Program-made: the position numbers and the translations under genes
Assembly (NCBI RefSeq): GCF_000376785.1
Contig: NZ_AQXX01000121.1
Span: forward strand, 1-64,000
From: Hahella ganghwensis DSM 17046
GTDB taxonomy: Bacteria; Pseudomonadota; Gammaproteobacteria; Pseudomonadales; Oleiphilaceae
Direction: 5' to 3'
Length of the DNA: 64,000 nt
In this document: positions 29,146 to 38,083 of the stretch, in pieces
Layout of the letters: every line of letters begins with the position of its first letter
Numbering within the stretch: the first letter of the stretch is position 1
Notes under the pieces: generated by a model
Seen by the model: the letters and a program-made list of their open reading frames with translations, nothing else
Database searches by the model: none
What the model was told of the DNA's origin: nothing

Positions 29146-29973
29146 CTATGCCTTCTTGAACATGCGATCAAGCAATATAGCGATCAATACAATCGCCAGA
29201 CCCGCCTCGAACCCCGTGGCAATATCCACAGTATTCAGGGCTCTCACTACCGGTTTACCAAGACCGTCTGCACCGACCAGTGCCGCGATAACCACCATCG
29301 ACAATGACAACATAATGCATTGGGTAACCCCCGCCAGAATGCTCGACATCGCCGCAGGAATTTCCACCTTGAACAACAAAGCCGTCGGCTTGCAACCGAA
29401 AGCTTTGCCGGCTTCCAGAAGCTCCTCCGGCACCTGTGTGATACCAAGATGGGTCAGACGTATCGGTGCGGCGATCGCAAAGATAATGGTCGAAATCAAA
29501 CCGGGCACGACGCCCAGTCCAAACAGGGTCAACGTGGGGATCAGATAAACAAATGTCGGAATGGTTTGCATTAGATCCAGCAATGGACGCAATCCCCGAT
29601 ACAGCCAGGGCCGATGAGCCGCAGCGATTCCCACAGGTACTCCAAGGAGCACACAAAATCCGGTAGCGAACAATACCAGCGCGAGCGTTTCTATTGTCTC
29701 CTGCCAGTATCCCAGGTTCCAGATCAACCCGAGGCCAAGTACAACGAATATGGAGATTGACCAACGACGCTGCAACCACCCGGCTCCAGAAGCCACCAGC
29801 AGAATAAATGCCAGTGGGTGCAACATCATCAGCAGTTCTATCAGGCCCTGGATAACCGTCTCTAGAGAAACGGCTATCCAGTCAAAGAAACCTCCGCCAT
29901 GGTCGGTCATAAAGTCGACCACAGCCTCCATCCATTCGCCGACTGGCAGTTTATATTGACTCATCCAGTCCAT
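29146..29973 (-). CDS. choW: Choline/betaine ABC transporter permease
   Basis: 275 residues with about seven membrane helices. The permease loop AAPIRLTHLGITQVPEELLE, with GKAFGC before the next helix, is the EAA-type coupling loop of ProW/ChoW permeases. PTFVYLIPTLTLFG is another family match. AGGAA precedes the ATG. It sits between choX (13 bases upstream) and choV, consistent with one ABC importer. Confidence 0.94.
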   Translation of the reverse strand: MDWMSQYKLPVGEWMEAVVDFMTDHGGGFFDWIAVSLETVIQGLIELLMMLHPLAFILLVASGAGWLQRRWSISIFVVLGLGLIWNLGYWQETIETLALVLFATGFCVLLGVPVGIAAAHRPWLYRGLRPLLDLMQTIPTFVYLIPTLTLFGLGVVPGLISTIIFAIAAPIRLTHLGITQVPEELLEAGKAFGCKPTALLFKVEIPAAMSSILAGVTQCIMLSLSMVVIAALVGADGLGKPVVRALNTVDIATGFEAGLAIVLIAILLDRMFKKA

Positions 29974-29986
29974 AATCGGTTCCTGC

Positions 29987-30925
29987 TTACATCAACTTAA
30001 GATGCTTTTTAAGAGCGGGAACGGCAGGCTTGCCATCGATCGTGTTAACACCTTGCAGCCACTTCTCGATTTCACTGAAGTTGGACTTCATCCACTCCGA
30101 TGCAGCCACTTCAGGATCTTTCTTTTCATCCAGAATTGCTCCCATGACCTCGTTTTCCATTGCCAGTGAGAACTGCAGGTTTTTCAACAGAGCTCCAAGG
30201 TTCTGGCACTCATTCATCAGGCCGCTGCGAATATTCGTATAGACTGTGGCGCCGCCATAGTTGGGGCCAAAGAAGTCATCACCGCCGTCCAGATAAGTCA
30301 GCTCGAAGTTGGCATTCATTGGGTGTGGCTCCCATGCCAGGAAAACAATCCAGTCTTCGCGCTTCACAGAACGCTTAACCTGGGAAAGCATACCGGCTTC
30401 ACTGGACTCAACCACTTTAAACCCTTCCAGGCCGAAAGCATTTTTGTCGATCATGTCCTGGATCAGACGATTGCCATCATTGCCTGGCTCGATACCGTAG
30501 ATACGGCCATCAAACTTGTCTGCGTTCTTGGCAATATCAGCAAATGATTTGACGCCGGCTTCAGCGACATAGCTGGGCACAGCCAGAGTATATTTGGCAC
30601 CTTCAAGGTTCTTTCCAACGACTTCTACAGTTTTGTCGTCAAGGTAGGGACGGATATCTGCCTCCATTGTAGGCATCCAGTTACCCAGAAAAATATCGAG
30701 ATCACCATTGGCCAATGATTTGTAGGTGACCGGTACAGAAAGAAGCTGCGTCTTGGGTGCATATCCCAGAGCTTCCAGAACGACAGATGTCATGGCAGTG
30801 GTTGCCGTGATATCCGTCCAGCCGACGTCGGCAAAATTAACCTGTTTACATTCCTCTGCTGCCTGGGCGGTAACACTGCCAAATGCCAGAGTTGCCGCCA
30901 CGATGAGTTGTTTCATACCTTTCAT
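29987..30925 (-). CDS. choX: Choline-binding periplasmic protein
   Basis: 312 residues from the ATG at 30925, which follows AGGGGA by 5-6 bases; the frame extends upstream to 30958 without a better site. The signal peptide is cleaved near VTAQAA. VNFADVGWTDITATTAM, LGYAPKTQLLSVPVTYKSL and LGNWMPTMEADI are characteristic of the ChoX/ProX-type binding proteins, with aromatic residues for the quaternary ammonium group. It captures choline for ChoWV. It begins about 100 bases after betA, beyond a hairpin that may adjust its expression. Confidence 0.94.
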   Translation of the reverse strand: MKGMKQLIVAATLAFGSVTAQAAEECKQVNFADVGWTDITATTAMTSVVLEALGYAPKTQLLSVPVTYKSLANGDLDIFLGNWMPTMEADIRPYLDDKTVEVVGKNLEGAKYTLAVPSYVAEAGVKSFADIAKNADKFDGRIYGIEPGNDGNRLIQDMIDKNAFGLEGFKVVESSEAGMLSQVKRSVKREDWIVFLAWEPHPMNANFELTYLDGGDDFFGPNYGGATVYTNIRSGLMNECQNLGALLKNLQFSLAMENEVMGAILDEKKDPEVAASEWMKSNFSEIEKWLQGVNTIDGKPAVPALKKHLKLM

Positions 30926-30983
30926 CTTTTTCCCCTGTTGTTTATTAAAAATCAACATCGGTAAATCAGCGTCCCTGCATCCA

Positions 30984-31011
30984 CCCGTGAATTCATAATC
31001 GATTTCACGGG
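30984..31011 (-). promoter_or_regulatory. Hairpin between betA and choX
   Basis: CCCGTGAA and TTCACGGG form a perfect 8-bp stem around a 12-base loop. There is no long T-run in the direction of transcription, so it looks like a partial terminator or an RNA-stabilising element inside the betaine unit rather than its end. Confidence 0.55.
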
Positions 31012-31023
31012 CTTTACTTCACA

Positions 31024-32700
31024 CTACCTCTGCTGAGTTGAATAGTTAGGGTGAATCCATACCGGCGCCTGGGAAGGCGTCAGTAATTTGTTACCGAGAA
31101 TGTGATCCGCACATTTCTCGGCCATCATGATGGTGGGGGCGTTCAGGTTTCCGCTGACGATGCTCGGCATAATAGAGGCATCGACCACACGGAGATTCCT
31201 GACACCGCGAACCCTGGCTTCAGAGTCCACTACCGCCATCGGATCATCATCAGCGCCCATCTTGCAGGTGCACGAAGGGTGATAGGCGCTGTCTGAATAG
31301 TTGCGAACAAATTCATCAATTTGCTCATCGGTCCGGACTTCTGCTCCTGGACGAAGTTCTTTGCCACGGAATGGATCCAGTGACTCTTGCTCAAATATTT
31401 CGCGGGTCAGCTTGACACACTGCCGCATTTCAAAACGGTCACGCTCAGTGGCCAGATAATTAGGCTGCAACAATGGATGCTTGCGCGGATCCTTGGATAC
31501 GATCTTCATAAAACCGACTGAAGTAGGACGCATTGGACCAACATGAGCCTGGAATGCATGCTCCTGTGGATCTACCCGCCCATGGTCGATAACCTGTGAC
31601 GGCAGGAAGTGATACTGGATATCGGGATGCTTCACACCGGCTTCTGTGCGGATAAAACCACCAGCTTCCAAGTGAGCGGTACGACAGGCGCTCTTGTCAT
31701 GATTAATGAACCACTTCACCCCTTCCACGGTCTTACGTGGTTGCTGGGTGTAGTTATACAGAGTCAACGGCTGTGTACAGGCATTCTGCACATACAACTC
31801 AAGGTGATCCTGGAGATTCTGACCAACACCGGGCACATGAGATTTCACCTCAATTCCCAGAGACTGGAGCAGGGATTCATCGCCAATCCCAGAAAGCATC
31901 AGCAACTGAGGCGAATTGATCGCACCACCAGATAGTATGACTTCTTTCCGAGCCAATACCTGAATCACCTGCCCTTTCTGTTCGTATTCCACACCAATAC
32001 AACGATCACCCTCGAACAACAGACGGGTTGCCAAGGCACCGGTCTCAGTCGTCAGATTCGAACGATCCAGAGCCGGGCGCAGATAGGCTTGAGCCGTACT
32101 CCAACGTTTCCCCTGTTTGATCGTCATATCCATGACACCAAAACCTTCCTGCTGATAACCGTTCATATCTTCTGTAAACGGATAACCGGCCTCCATTCCC
32201 GCCTTGATAAAGGCGTTAAAGAGCGGATTGGTTTCATCACCGGTATGGACGTTCAAAGGCCCTTTACCGCCACGATAATCATCTTCCCCTTTTTCGCGGG
32301 TCTCAGCTTTACGGAAATAAGGCAGGATGTCCTTATAGGACCAGCCTTTAGCACCCTCTTCTTCCCAGCGATCATAGTCCAGCGCATGGCCTCGTATATA
32401 CACCATGGCATTCAGTGCCGAACCGCCGCCCCATACCCGTCCACGGGGCCAGTACAACTTACGCTGGTTCATAAATTCCTGAGGTTCGGTATGGTAGTAC
32501 CAGTTGTACTTTTCATCACCAAGGTTATATGTCAGCGCTGCCGGCATATGGATCTTCCAGGTGTTGTCCCTGCGACCGGCTTCCAGAACCAGCACTTCAT
32601 CACGGCCACTTTCGGTCAGCCGGTTAGCCAACACACAACCGGCTGAACCGGTTCCGACCACGATGTAATCAAAGCTTTTTGCATTACTCTTTACTGTCAT
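31024..32700 (-). CDS. betA: Choline dehydrogenase
   Basis: 558 residues, a GMC-family flavoprotein. The FAD-binding start is VVGTGSAGCVLANRLTES, followed by GGSALNAMVYIRGHALDYD, GAINSPQLLMLSGIG (GMC signature 2) and the C-terminal HPSCTCKMG. It oxidises choline to betaine aldehyde at the inner membrane. It lies 29 bases after betB on the same strand. No clear Shine-Dalgarno is seen, which may mean coupling to betB. Confidence 0.97.
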   Translation of the reverse strand: MTVKSNAKSFDYIVVGTGSAGCVLANRLTESGRDEVLVLEAGRRDNTWKIHMPAALTYNLGDEKYNWYYHTEPQEFMNQRKLYWPRGRVWGGGSALNAMVYIRGHALDYDRWEEEGAKGWSYKDILPYFRKAETREKGEDDYRGGKGPLNVHTGDETNPLFNAFIKAGMEAGYPFTEDMNGYQQEGFGVMDMTIKQGKRWSTAQAYLRPALDRSNLTTETGALATRLLFEGDRCIGVEYEQKGQVIQVLARKEVILSGGAINSPQLLMLSGIGDESLLQSLGIEVKSHVPGVGQNLQDHLELYVQNACTQPLTLYNYTQQPRKTVEGVKWFINHDKSACRTAHLEAGGFIRTEAGVKHPDIQYHFLPSQVIDHGRVDPQEHAFQAHVGPMRPTSVGFMKIVSKDPRKHPLLQPNYLATERDRFEMRQCVKLTREIFEQESLDPFRGKELRPGAEVRTDEQIDEFVRNYSDSAYHPSCTCKMGADDDPMAVVDSEARVRGVRNLRVVDASIMPSIVSGNLNAPTIMMAEKCADHILGNKLLTPSQAPVWIHPNYSTQQR

Positions 32701-32729
32701 GACTACGCCATCATTGCCAAAGGTTGAAA

Positions 32730-34193
32730 TTAAAACGGAGCATCCAGATCTGTCATACCGACATAGACAGCTTTCAACTGGGTGTACTGATTCAGGGTGT
32801 AAACGCCATTTTCACGTCCAATCCCGGATTGTTTATAGCCCCCTACCGGCATCTCCGCAGGGGAAGCACCAAAACTGTTGATCCAACAGATTCCCGCCTG
32901 CAACTTTCCGATCACACGATGCGCACGTCGGATATCATTGGTAAACACAGCAGCGGCCAAGCCGTACTCTGTGTTGTTGGCCCGGGCAATCACCTCTTCT
33001 TCATCGGAAAAAGTGAGAACACTCATCACCGGCCCGAAGATTTCCTCATCAACGATTCGCATGTCATCGCGACAGTCAGAAAATACGGTAGGCTCAACAA
33101 AATAACCCTTTTCATAACCGGCTGGGCGGACCGCATTGCCACCGTGAACCAGAGTCGCGCCTTCCTGGCGTCCCAGTTCGATATAGCTCATTACTTTTTC
33201 CCGGTGCCCGGAAGAAATCAGTGCACCAATATTGGTATCAGGATGCATGGGGTCGCCAATCACAATGTTGGCTTCAAGGCGTGCTTTTACTCGCTCTATA
33301 AAACGGTCATGGATGTCTTTATGGACAAATACACGAGTGCCATGTGTACAGACTTCACCCTGTGTATAGAAGTTTCCGACCAGAGCCGCGGACACCGCAT
33401 TTTCCAGATCACAGTCATCAAAGATGATCAGTGGAGATTTGCCCCCCAACTCCATGGTGACGTCTTTCAACGTGGAAGCAGACGCGGCCATGACTTTTTT
33501 ACCCGTGCCGACCTCTCCAGTGAAGGACACTTTCTCAATGCCTTCATGAGCAGTCAGCATCTGACCAACACGATGATCGCCCTGGACCACATTGAACACA
33601 CCGGCAGGAACACCAGCCTCAATGAAAATTTCTGCCAGTTTCAGGGCTCCAAGGGGAGTTTCTTCGGAAGGTTTGAAAACCATGGAGTTGCCAGCCGCCA
33701 GCGCCGGAGCGGATTTCCAACAGGCAATCTGAATGGGATAATTCCAGGCTCCAATGCCTGCACAGACCCCTAAAGGTTCACGGCGTGTATAGTAAAAATC
33801 ACCACCAAGATCCTGATGATTACCTTCAATGGACGCTGCCAGACCAGCAAAGAATTCAATACTATCCGCACCGGTCACAACATCCACCACACTGGCTTCC
33901 TGCCATGGTTTGCCGGTATCCAGCACTTCAATGCGAGCCAGCTCACCATTGCGTTCACGCAGCAGGGCGACAGCTTTGTTCAAGACTCTTCCCCGCTCCA
34001 TTCCAGACATTGCAGACCATTTCGCAAAGCCTTCCTGAGCGGATTTCACAGCCCGATCAACCAGTTCCTGGGTGGCCTGTTCAACCCTGTAAATTACCTC
34101 ACCGGAACCAGGGTACACCACGTCGAACGTTTCGGAGGTCTGGTTGGATTGGTATTTACCATCGATAAAAGACTGATAAACCGGCAGATTCAT
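32730..34193 (-). CDS. betB: Betaine aldehyde dehydrogenase
   Basis: 487 residues. [14 protein letters not shown] carries the general-base Glu and [12 protein letters not shown] the catalytic Cys of the BetB subgroup; the GAWNYP and [12 protein letters not shown] segments bind NAD. The C-terminus [13 protein letters not shown] is typical of BetB. It oxidises betaine aldehyde to glycine betaine with NAD(P). The ATG overlaps the betI stop (ATGA), so the two are translationally coupled. Confidence 0.97.
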   Translation of the reverse strand: MNLPVYQSFIDGKYQSNQTSETFDVVYPGSGEVIYRVEQATQELVDRAVKSAQEGFAKWSAMSGMERGRVLNKAVALLRERNGELARIEVLDTGKPWQEASVVDVVTGADSIEFFAGLAASIEGNHQDLGGDFYYTRREPLGVCAGIGAWNYPIQIACWKSAPALAAGNSMVFKPSEETPLGALKLAEIFIEAGVPAGVFNVVQGDHRVGQMLTAHEGIEKVSFTGEVGTGKKVMAASASTLKDVTMELGGKSPLIIFDDCDLENAVSAALVGNFYTQGEVCTHGTRVFVHKDIHDRFIERVKARLEANIVIGDPMHPDTNIGALISSGHREKVMSYIELGRQEGATLVHGGNAVRPAGYEKGYFVEPTVFSDCRDDMRIVDEEIFGPVMSVLTFSDEEEVIARANNTEYGLAAAVFTNDIRRAHRVIGKLQAGICWINSFGASPAEMPVGGYKQSGIGRENGVYTLNQYTQLKAVYVGMTDLDAPF

Positions 34194-34783
34194 TGTTGAT
34201 CCTGTGCTTCAAATAATTCGTTGACATAATTGCGGCAAATCCGCTCTGCCTGACTCACGGTCAGGCCTCCTGTACTGAGAGCACTACGCAACCAGAGACC
34301 GTCAATCAATGCGGCGATGGTTTGCGCTTTCTCTTCTACCTGCTCCTCTGGCAATAATTCCCTGAGAGTCACCTTAAGGTTGGAGAACAAACGTTTCTCA
34401 TTGACTCTTTGTAGCCGGGCCAGTTCCGGGTCATGCATTGCCTGCGCCCAGAATGCCAGCCAGGTTTTGGCTGCCCGGTCACTGACCTGCAGCTTACTGA
34501 AGTTGGCCTGAACGATGGCCATAATCCGAGCTTTGGGAGAGCCGTCTGATTTATCAAGCTCTGAAATCAATGTTTTCTGCAGAGCGTTCAGCAGATATCT
34601 GACGGTGGCTTCCATCAGCGCCTGCTTGCCACCGAAGTAGTGGCTGATAATCCCTGTTGAAACTCCGGCGAACTGGCTGATCCGATTTATGGTGGTACCC
34701 TGGATGCCAAACGCTTCCACCGACTGGAGCGTTGCCTCTATGAGCTGTTCTTTCTTCTCTTCTTCAACGACGATCTTAGGCAT
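34190..34783 (-). CDS. betI: HTH-type transcriptional repressor BetI
   Basis: 197 residues from [14 protein letters not shown], the start that aligns with known BetI; the frame extends to 34807 but would run into the operator. It is a TetR-family protein with helix-turn-helix [20 protein letters not shown]. BetI represses the bet genes and is relieved by choline. No strong ribosome binding site is seen. It heads the unit betI-betB-betA-choX-choW-choV and lies directly behind the palindrome at 34795-34808. Confidence 0.95.
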   Translation of the reverse strand: MPKIVVEEEKKEQLIEATLQSVEAFGIQGTTINRISQFAGVSTGIISHYFGGKQALMEATVRYLLNALQKTLISELDKSDGSPKARIMAIVQANFSKLQVSDRAAKTWLAFWAQAMHDPELARLQRVNEKRLFSNLKVTLRELLPEEQVEEKAQTIAALIDGLWLRSALSTGGLTVSQAERICRNYVNELFEAQDQQ

Positions 34784-34794
34784 AATTTTTATTG

Positions 34795-34808
34795 ATTGAA
34801 CGTTCAAT
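34795..34808 (-). promoter_or_regulatory. BetI operator
   Basis: ATTGAACGTTCAAT is a perfect 14-bp palindrome starting 11 bases upstream of the betI ATG. The core TTGAACGTTCAA agrees with BetI sites known in other gammaproteobacteria. Its position close to the start codon would let BetI block its own promoter and with it the whole betaine unit. Confidence 0.85.
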
Positions 34809-35253
34809 TAAAAAAAGACTAATACTTTGACCTATAAATTTCAAATGGTTTTATTTTGCGCACATGACATTCAATTCGATCTAAAAAGGTCCGTAGAACC
34901 CCTGATATCACTCAAACAACAACGCCGAAACGCGTCCCTTAACCCCACTCCATAAAACAGAATTAATTCTTTTATTACAACAGATTAAATACATACAACC
35001 GTATTAAAACCGCTCATCAGGCAGTGAAGAAATCGGGCACGCAACAGCCATCTGATAATGTTCAAAAATACTTTGAACATGACGCTTTTGGAACTATAAA
35101 TTGACGCAAATAGTTCCATTCAGGCGATAAAACCACCGATTTGTTTAACCCCGTCCAAACAACGATTCCCCATTTTCTGAGATCTGAACAAGACATAAAC
35201 AGCGTCTGCGTCTATGCTTCATAGGACGACGTCTAGTCATGGACTACTAAGCA
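34809..35253. other. 445-bp intergenic region between divergent betI and the CarS-like gene
   Basis: A/T-rich on the betI side, with the betaine promoter expected within the first 60 bases (a T-run and TTGAAA-like element are there on the minus strand, but no convincing -35/-10 pair). The rest holds no gene or RNA I can recognise. The CarS-like gene must draw its promoter from the right-hand part. Confidence 0.5.
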
Positions 35254-35751
35254 ATGATGGTGTTGGAAGTGGTGCTGGAACTGAAGCTATTCGCTTTACT
35301 GGTAATCATTAACGGCGCTCCGATTGTCGCCCGAAACCTGTTGCCGATGCTCAACGCAGCGATCGACGGTGGGAAAGTCCTGCCATGGGACAAGCGGCCA
35401 CTGCTGGGCAAATCAAAGACTTGGCGCGGACTGATGGCAGGCATACTAGCAGGAATGCTGGCAGCCACATTGCTGGGTTTCCCCTGGCAACATGGCATCA
35501 TATTAGCGATAGCCTCCCTTTGCGGAGATCTTCTGACCAGCTTCATCAAACGGCGCCTGGACTTTAAGACAAGTGCCAAGGCACCTATTCTGGATCAATT
35601 CCTGGAAGTTTCTCTTCCTCTCGGAGTCGCCCAACATTTGTACGCCCTCAACACATTAAACGCGGTAGGCGTTCTGGCGGCTTTTATACTTTTCAACTGG
35701 GGGATTTCCCCGCTTCTCTACCGGTTGGGCTGGCGAAAAAAACCATACTAA
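35254..35751 (+). CDS. CDP-archaeol synthase-family (CarS-like) membrane protein
   Basis: 165 residues, about five membrane helices. NGAPIVARNLL, GKSKTWRGLMAGILAG (the charged G-K-S-K-T-x-R loop), SLCGDLLTSFIKRRL (the conserved GD..SFIKRR) and a LDQFLE loop are the motifs of the CarS/CDP-archaeol synthase family, which belongs to the CDP-alcohol cytidylyltransferase fold next to CdsA. In archaea it adds CTP to an unsaturated archaetidic acid. In bacteria the function of this branch is not established. The ATG pair at 35254/35257 has only a weak ribosome binding site. It stands alone, with no other ether-lipid genes nearby. Confidence 0.85.
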   Translation: MMVLEVVLELKLFALLVIINGAPIVARNLLPMLNAAIDGGKVLPWDKRPLLGKSKTWRGLMAGILAGMLAATLLGFPWQHGIILAIASLCGDLLTSFIKRRLDFKTSAKAPILDQFLEVSLPLGVAQHLYALNTLNAVGVLAAFILFNWGISPLLYRLGWRKKPY

Positions 35752-35808
35752 GAGATCTGTTGGCACTGGATTTGACACACATACAACCTGTACCTGTGAA
35801 GAAACAGA

Positions 35809-36269
35809 CTAGAAAATTCCGGCATCCAGCCCGGCTGCCATATACATTCCCAACTCCCTGCACTGATCAACAAAATCTTCCTGGAACTCCCCGCGACAGA
35901 TCAAAGGCTCCCGGCAGGCACGCCACCTAAGCCCGGTAATAATCGACTCCACTGCTCGCCGTGTACCTGTACCGTCATGACCGGCACGAATATAGAGGGC
36001 ATATGGCAAACCCTGCTTCTTTTCCAGGCAGGGATAATAGACTCGGTCAAAAAAATCTTTCAAAGCTCCACTCATATATCCCAGGTTTTCTGTCGTTCCC
36101 AGAATGATTCCATCACATCCGAAAACATCTGCCGGCTGGGCTTCAAGCGGCGGTATCCATCGAGTTTCCACAACTTCAATATCTGGGTGAGACGCCCCTT
36201 CCATCACTGCCTCAAGCAAGCGACGAGTATTGTCGGATGGTGTATGAGAACAACTAATAATTGAGGCAT
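35809..36269 (-). pseudogene. Flavodoxin/NADPH-dependent FMN reductase-family gene with an N-terminal frameshift
   Basis: The intact part (about 136 residues from 36219) has the flavodoxin-like fold with DGIILGTTENLGYMSGALKD, the FMN phosphate/isoalloxazine loop of this family, and ALYIRAGHDGTGT. The natural first strand (MPQLLVV) starts at an ATG at 36269, but its frame slips by one base at about 36249 before SHTPSDNTRRLLEAV. One missing T in a GTTGTT(T)CTC stretch would restore it. Without the first strand only a TTG at 36219 is available as a start. The protein is therefore likely broken or the sequence has an error. Substrate unknown. Confidence 0.7.
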
Positions 36270-36446
36270 GGCGTCGAATCTAGGATACTTTATGGCTTAC
36301 GCTTGAATGAACTAAGCTGTATACAGATAACACTCAGAGTGTAACCAATTGCGCTCCGAGATCAAATCCAGACACGTTAACTGACCGACAACCGGCCTGC
36401 CCGATCATCCGGAATCGTGTCAGAATCGAGTAAACCAGGCCCTGAA

Positions 36447-37733
36447 ATGAACCAGGATCGATGGACCCTAATACAACAGATTTTTGATCAGGTCGCTGAT
36501 CTGAAACCAACCGAACGCCAGCAGTTCCTGGCACAACACTGCCCCGACGAAGAGGTAAAAAGAGAAGTTCTGGACCTGCTACAAGCAGATGAAGAGGTAG
36601 GAGACCTGCTTCCCAGCAGCTTTACCATAGAATCAGCAGAAGCCACCCTGGTTCTTCCCAAAATGCATCCCGACACTTTAGTAGGGCCTTACCGGATTAT
36701 CAGCAAGATTGGTGAAGGCGGGATGGGCTGGGTATTCAAAGCCGAAGACACGCGCCTGGACCGCTACGTAGCCCTGAAATGCCTTGCGCCGGCAGTCGCA
36801 TCGGAGCCTGGCATCAAGGAACGCCTACTACTGGAAGCCAAAGCAATTTCCCGCCTTGATCATCCCAATGTCTGCATTATTCATGACATGGGACACACCG
36901 AGGACGGTGGGCTGTATATCGCCATGCAGTTTTATACCGGCAAGACATTGGAGAGAATGCTCAGCGAGGGTCCTCTGGCACTTAAACCGGCCATAAAGAT
37001 TGCCAAGCAGATCGCCTTTGGATTAAGCGCCGCCCATCAACACCAGATTATTCACCGGGACATCAAGCCCGCCAATATCCTGATACAGGATGACGGCGTG
37101 GTCAAAATTCTCGATTTCGGCATCGCCAAACTTGCCGACACCGAGATCACACTGGCCGGGGCCCGCATGGGAACACTCGCCTATATGGCCCCGGAACAAC
37201 TTGAAGGTGACGATGTAGGGCCAAGCACGGATATCTGGTCACTGGCCACCGTGATGTTTGAAATGCTGACCGGCAACCCACTGTTCACAGGAGACAAGGC
37301 ATCCAGCCTGCTGAATGCTGTGATGAATCAGGAACCACCGCTCGACCACCCGGTATTGGAATCACAGCCTCACCTGAAACGATTGCTGCAGGCAATGCTG
37401 ATCAGGGATACCAATCTGCGGCTCGATTCGATGACAAAGGTTGTGCAATGGCTCGCGACCTATCAACACCATCTGTCGCAAAGCCCCGACCGCAAACAAC
37501 CTCAGGAAGAAGAGGAAAAACTCAACACGGACAAAGTGACTTTCACGGACCAATACCTGATGAGACTGGCCGCGGTCCTGACAGCACACATTGGCCCAAC
37601 AGCACCAGTGCTTATTCAGCGCTATACAGCTTCTGCGAGTTCTTATGAGGGCCTTATTATGGCACTGGTCAGTCACTTGCCGGCGCACACCAGACAATCT
37701 GTTGTCAGTCAATTAAAGGCAATACAACCATGA
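36447..37733 (+). CDS. Serine/threonine protein kinase with C-terminal helical domain
   Basis: 428 residues from MNQDRW, the start that fits related kinases; a GTG at 36417 would add ten. An N-terminal helical segment (about 1-60, RWTLIQQIFDQVADL, PTERQQFL) is shared with kinases that are paired with TIGR02999 sigma factors. The kinase domain has GEGGMGWVFKAED, VALK (Lys111), IIHRDIKPANIL (Asp205), ILDFGIAK (Asp223), and APEQLEGDDVGPSTDIWSL. The final 60 residues (about 368-428) form a separate helical domain. No transmembrane helix is visible, so it is cytosolic. It overlaps the next lipoprotein gene by four bases. Confidence 0.9.
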   Translation: MNQDRWTLIQQIFDQVADLKPTERQQFLAQHCPDEEVKREVLDLLQADEEVGDLLPSSFTIESAEATLVLPKMHPDTLVGPYRIISKIGEGGMGWVFKAEDTRLDRYVALKCLAPAVASEPGIKERLLLEAKAISRLDHPNVCIIHDMGHTEDGGLYIAMQFYTGKTLERMLSEGPLALKPAIKIAKQIAFGLSAAHQHQIIHRDIKPANILIQDDGVVKILDFGIAKLADTEITLAGARMGTLAYMAPEQLEGDDVGPSTDIWSLATVMFEMLTGNPLFTGDKASSLLNAVMNQEPPLDHPVLESQPHLKRLLQAMLIRDTNLRLDSMTKVVQWLATYQHHLSQSPDRKQPQEEEEKLNTDKVTFTDQYLMRLAAVLTAHIGPTAPVLIQRYTASASSYEGLIMALVSHLPAHTRQSVVSQLKAIQP

Positions 37734-37999
37734 CACCGCTTTCTTTTATTACTCATAAGCAACGTCTGCTCATCCCAGTCGCGCTTATCTCGCTTCTGAC
37801 CTTATCCGGCTGCAGTACCAGCAGCAACCGTGGAATGTATGAAAGCATCCAGTCCAGCAATCAATTCGAATGCAGCAAGCTGCCTCTTCCGCAATATGAG
37901 GAATGCATGAGACAGAACAGCATGGACTACAATGAATACCGTCGGGAAAGGGAGAAAGTTCTGGCGGATGGAAAAGCTGGCGAAAGTTCTCAAGAGTGA
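37730..37999 (+). CDS. Small lipoprotein translationally coupled to the kinase
   Basis: 89 residues. The signal peptide ends in lipobox LSGC (Cys at about residue 28) followed by STSSNRG. The mature part of about 60 residues is Glu/Gln/Ser-rich and has two Cys (FECSKLPLPQYEECMRQN). Its ATG overlaps the kinase stop (ATGA), so the two are made together. Lack of Asp at +2 suggests transfer to the outer membrane. I do not recognise a family. Its coupling to a cytosolic kinase is unexpected and suggests an envelope signal. Confidence 0.75.
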   Translation: MTPLSFITHKQRLLIPVALISLLTLSGCSTSSNRGMYESIQSSNQFECSKLPLPQYEECMRQNSMDYNEYRREREKVLADGKAGESSQE

Positions 38000-38083
38000 T
38001 CCAGAGCCAGACTCTGGATCACATGAACCATATTGATTATCACTCTTTATTCATTATTGATCGTCAGGACTGAGGCACCTCCC

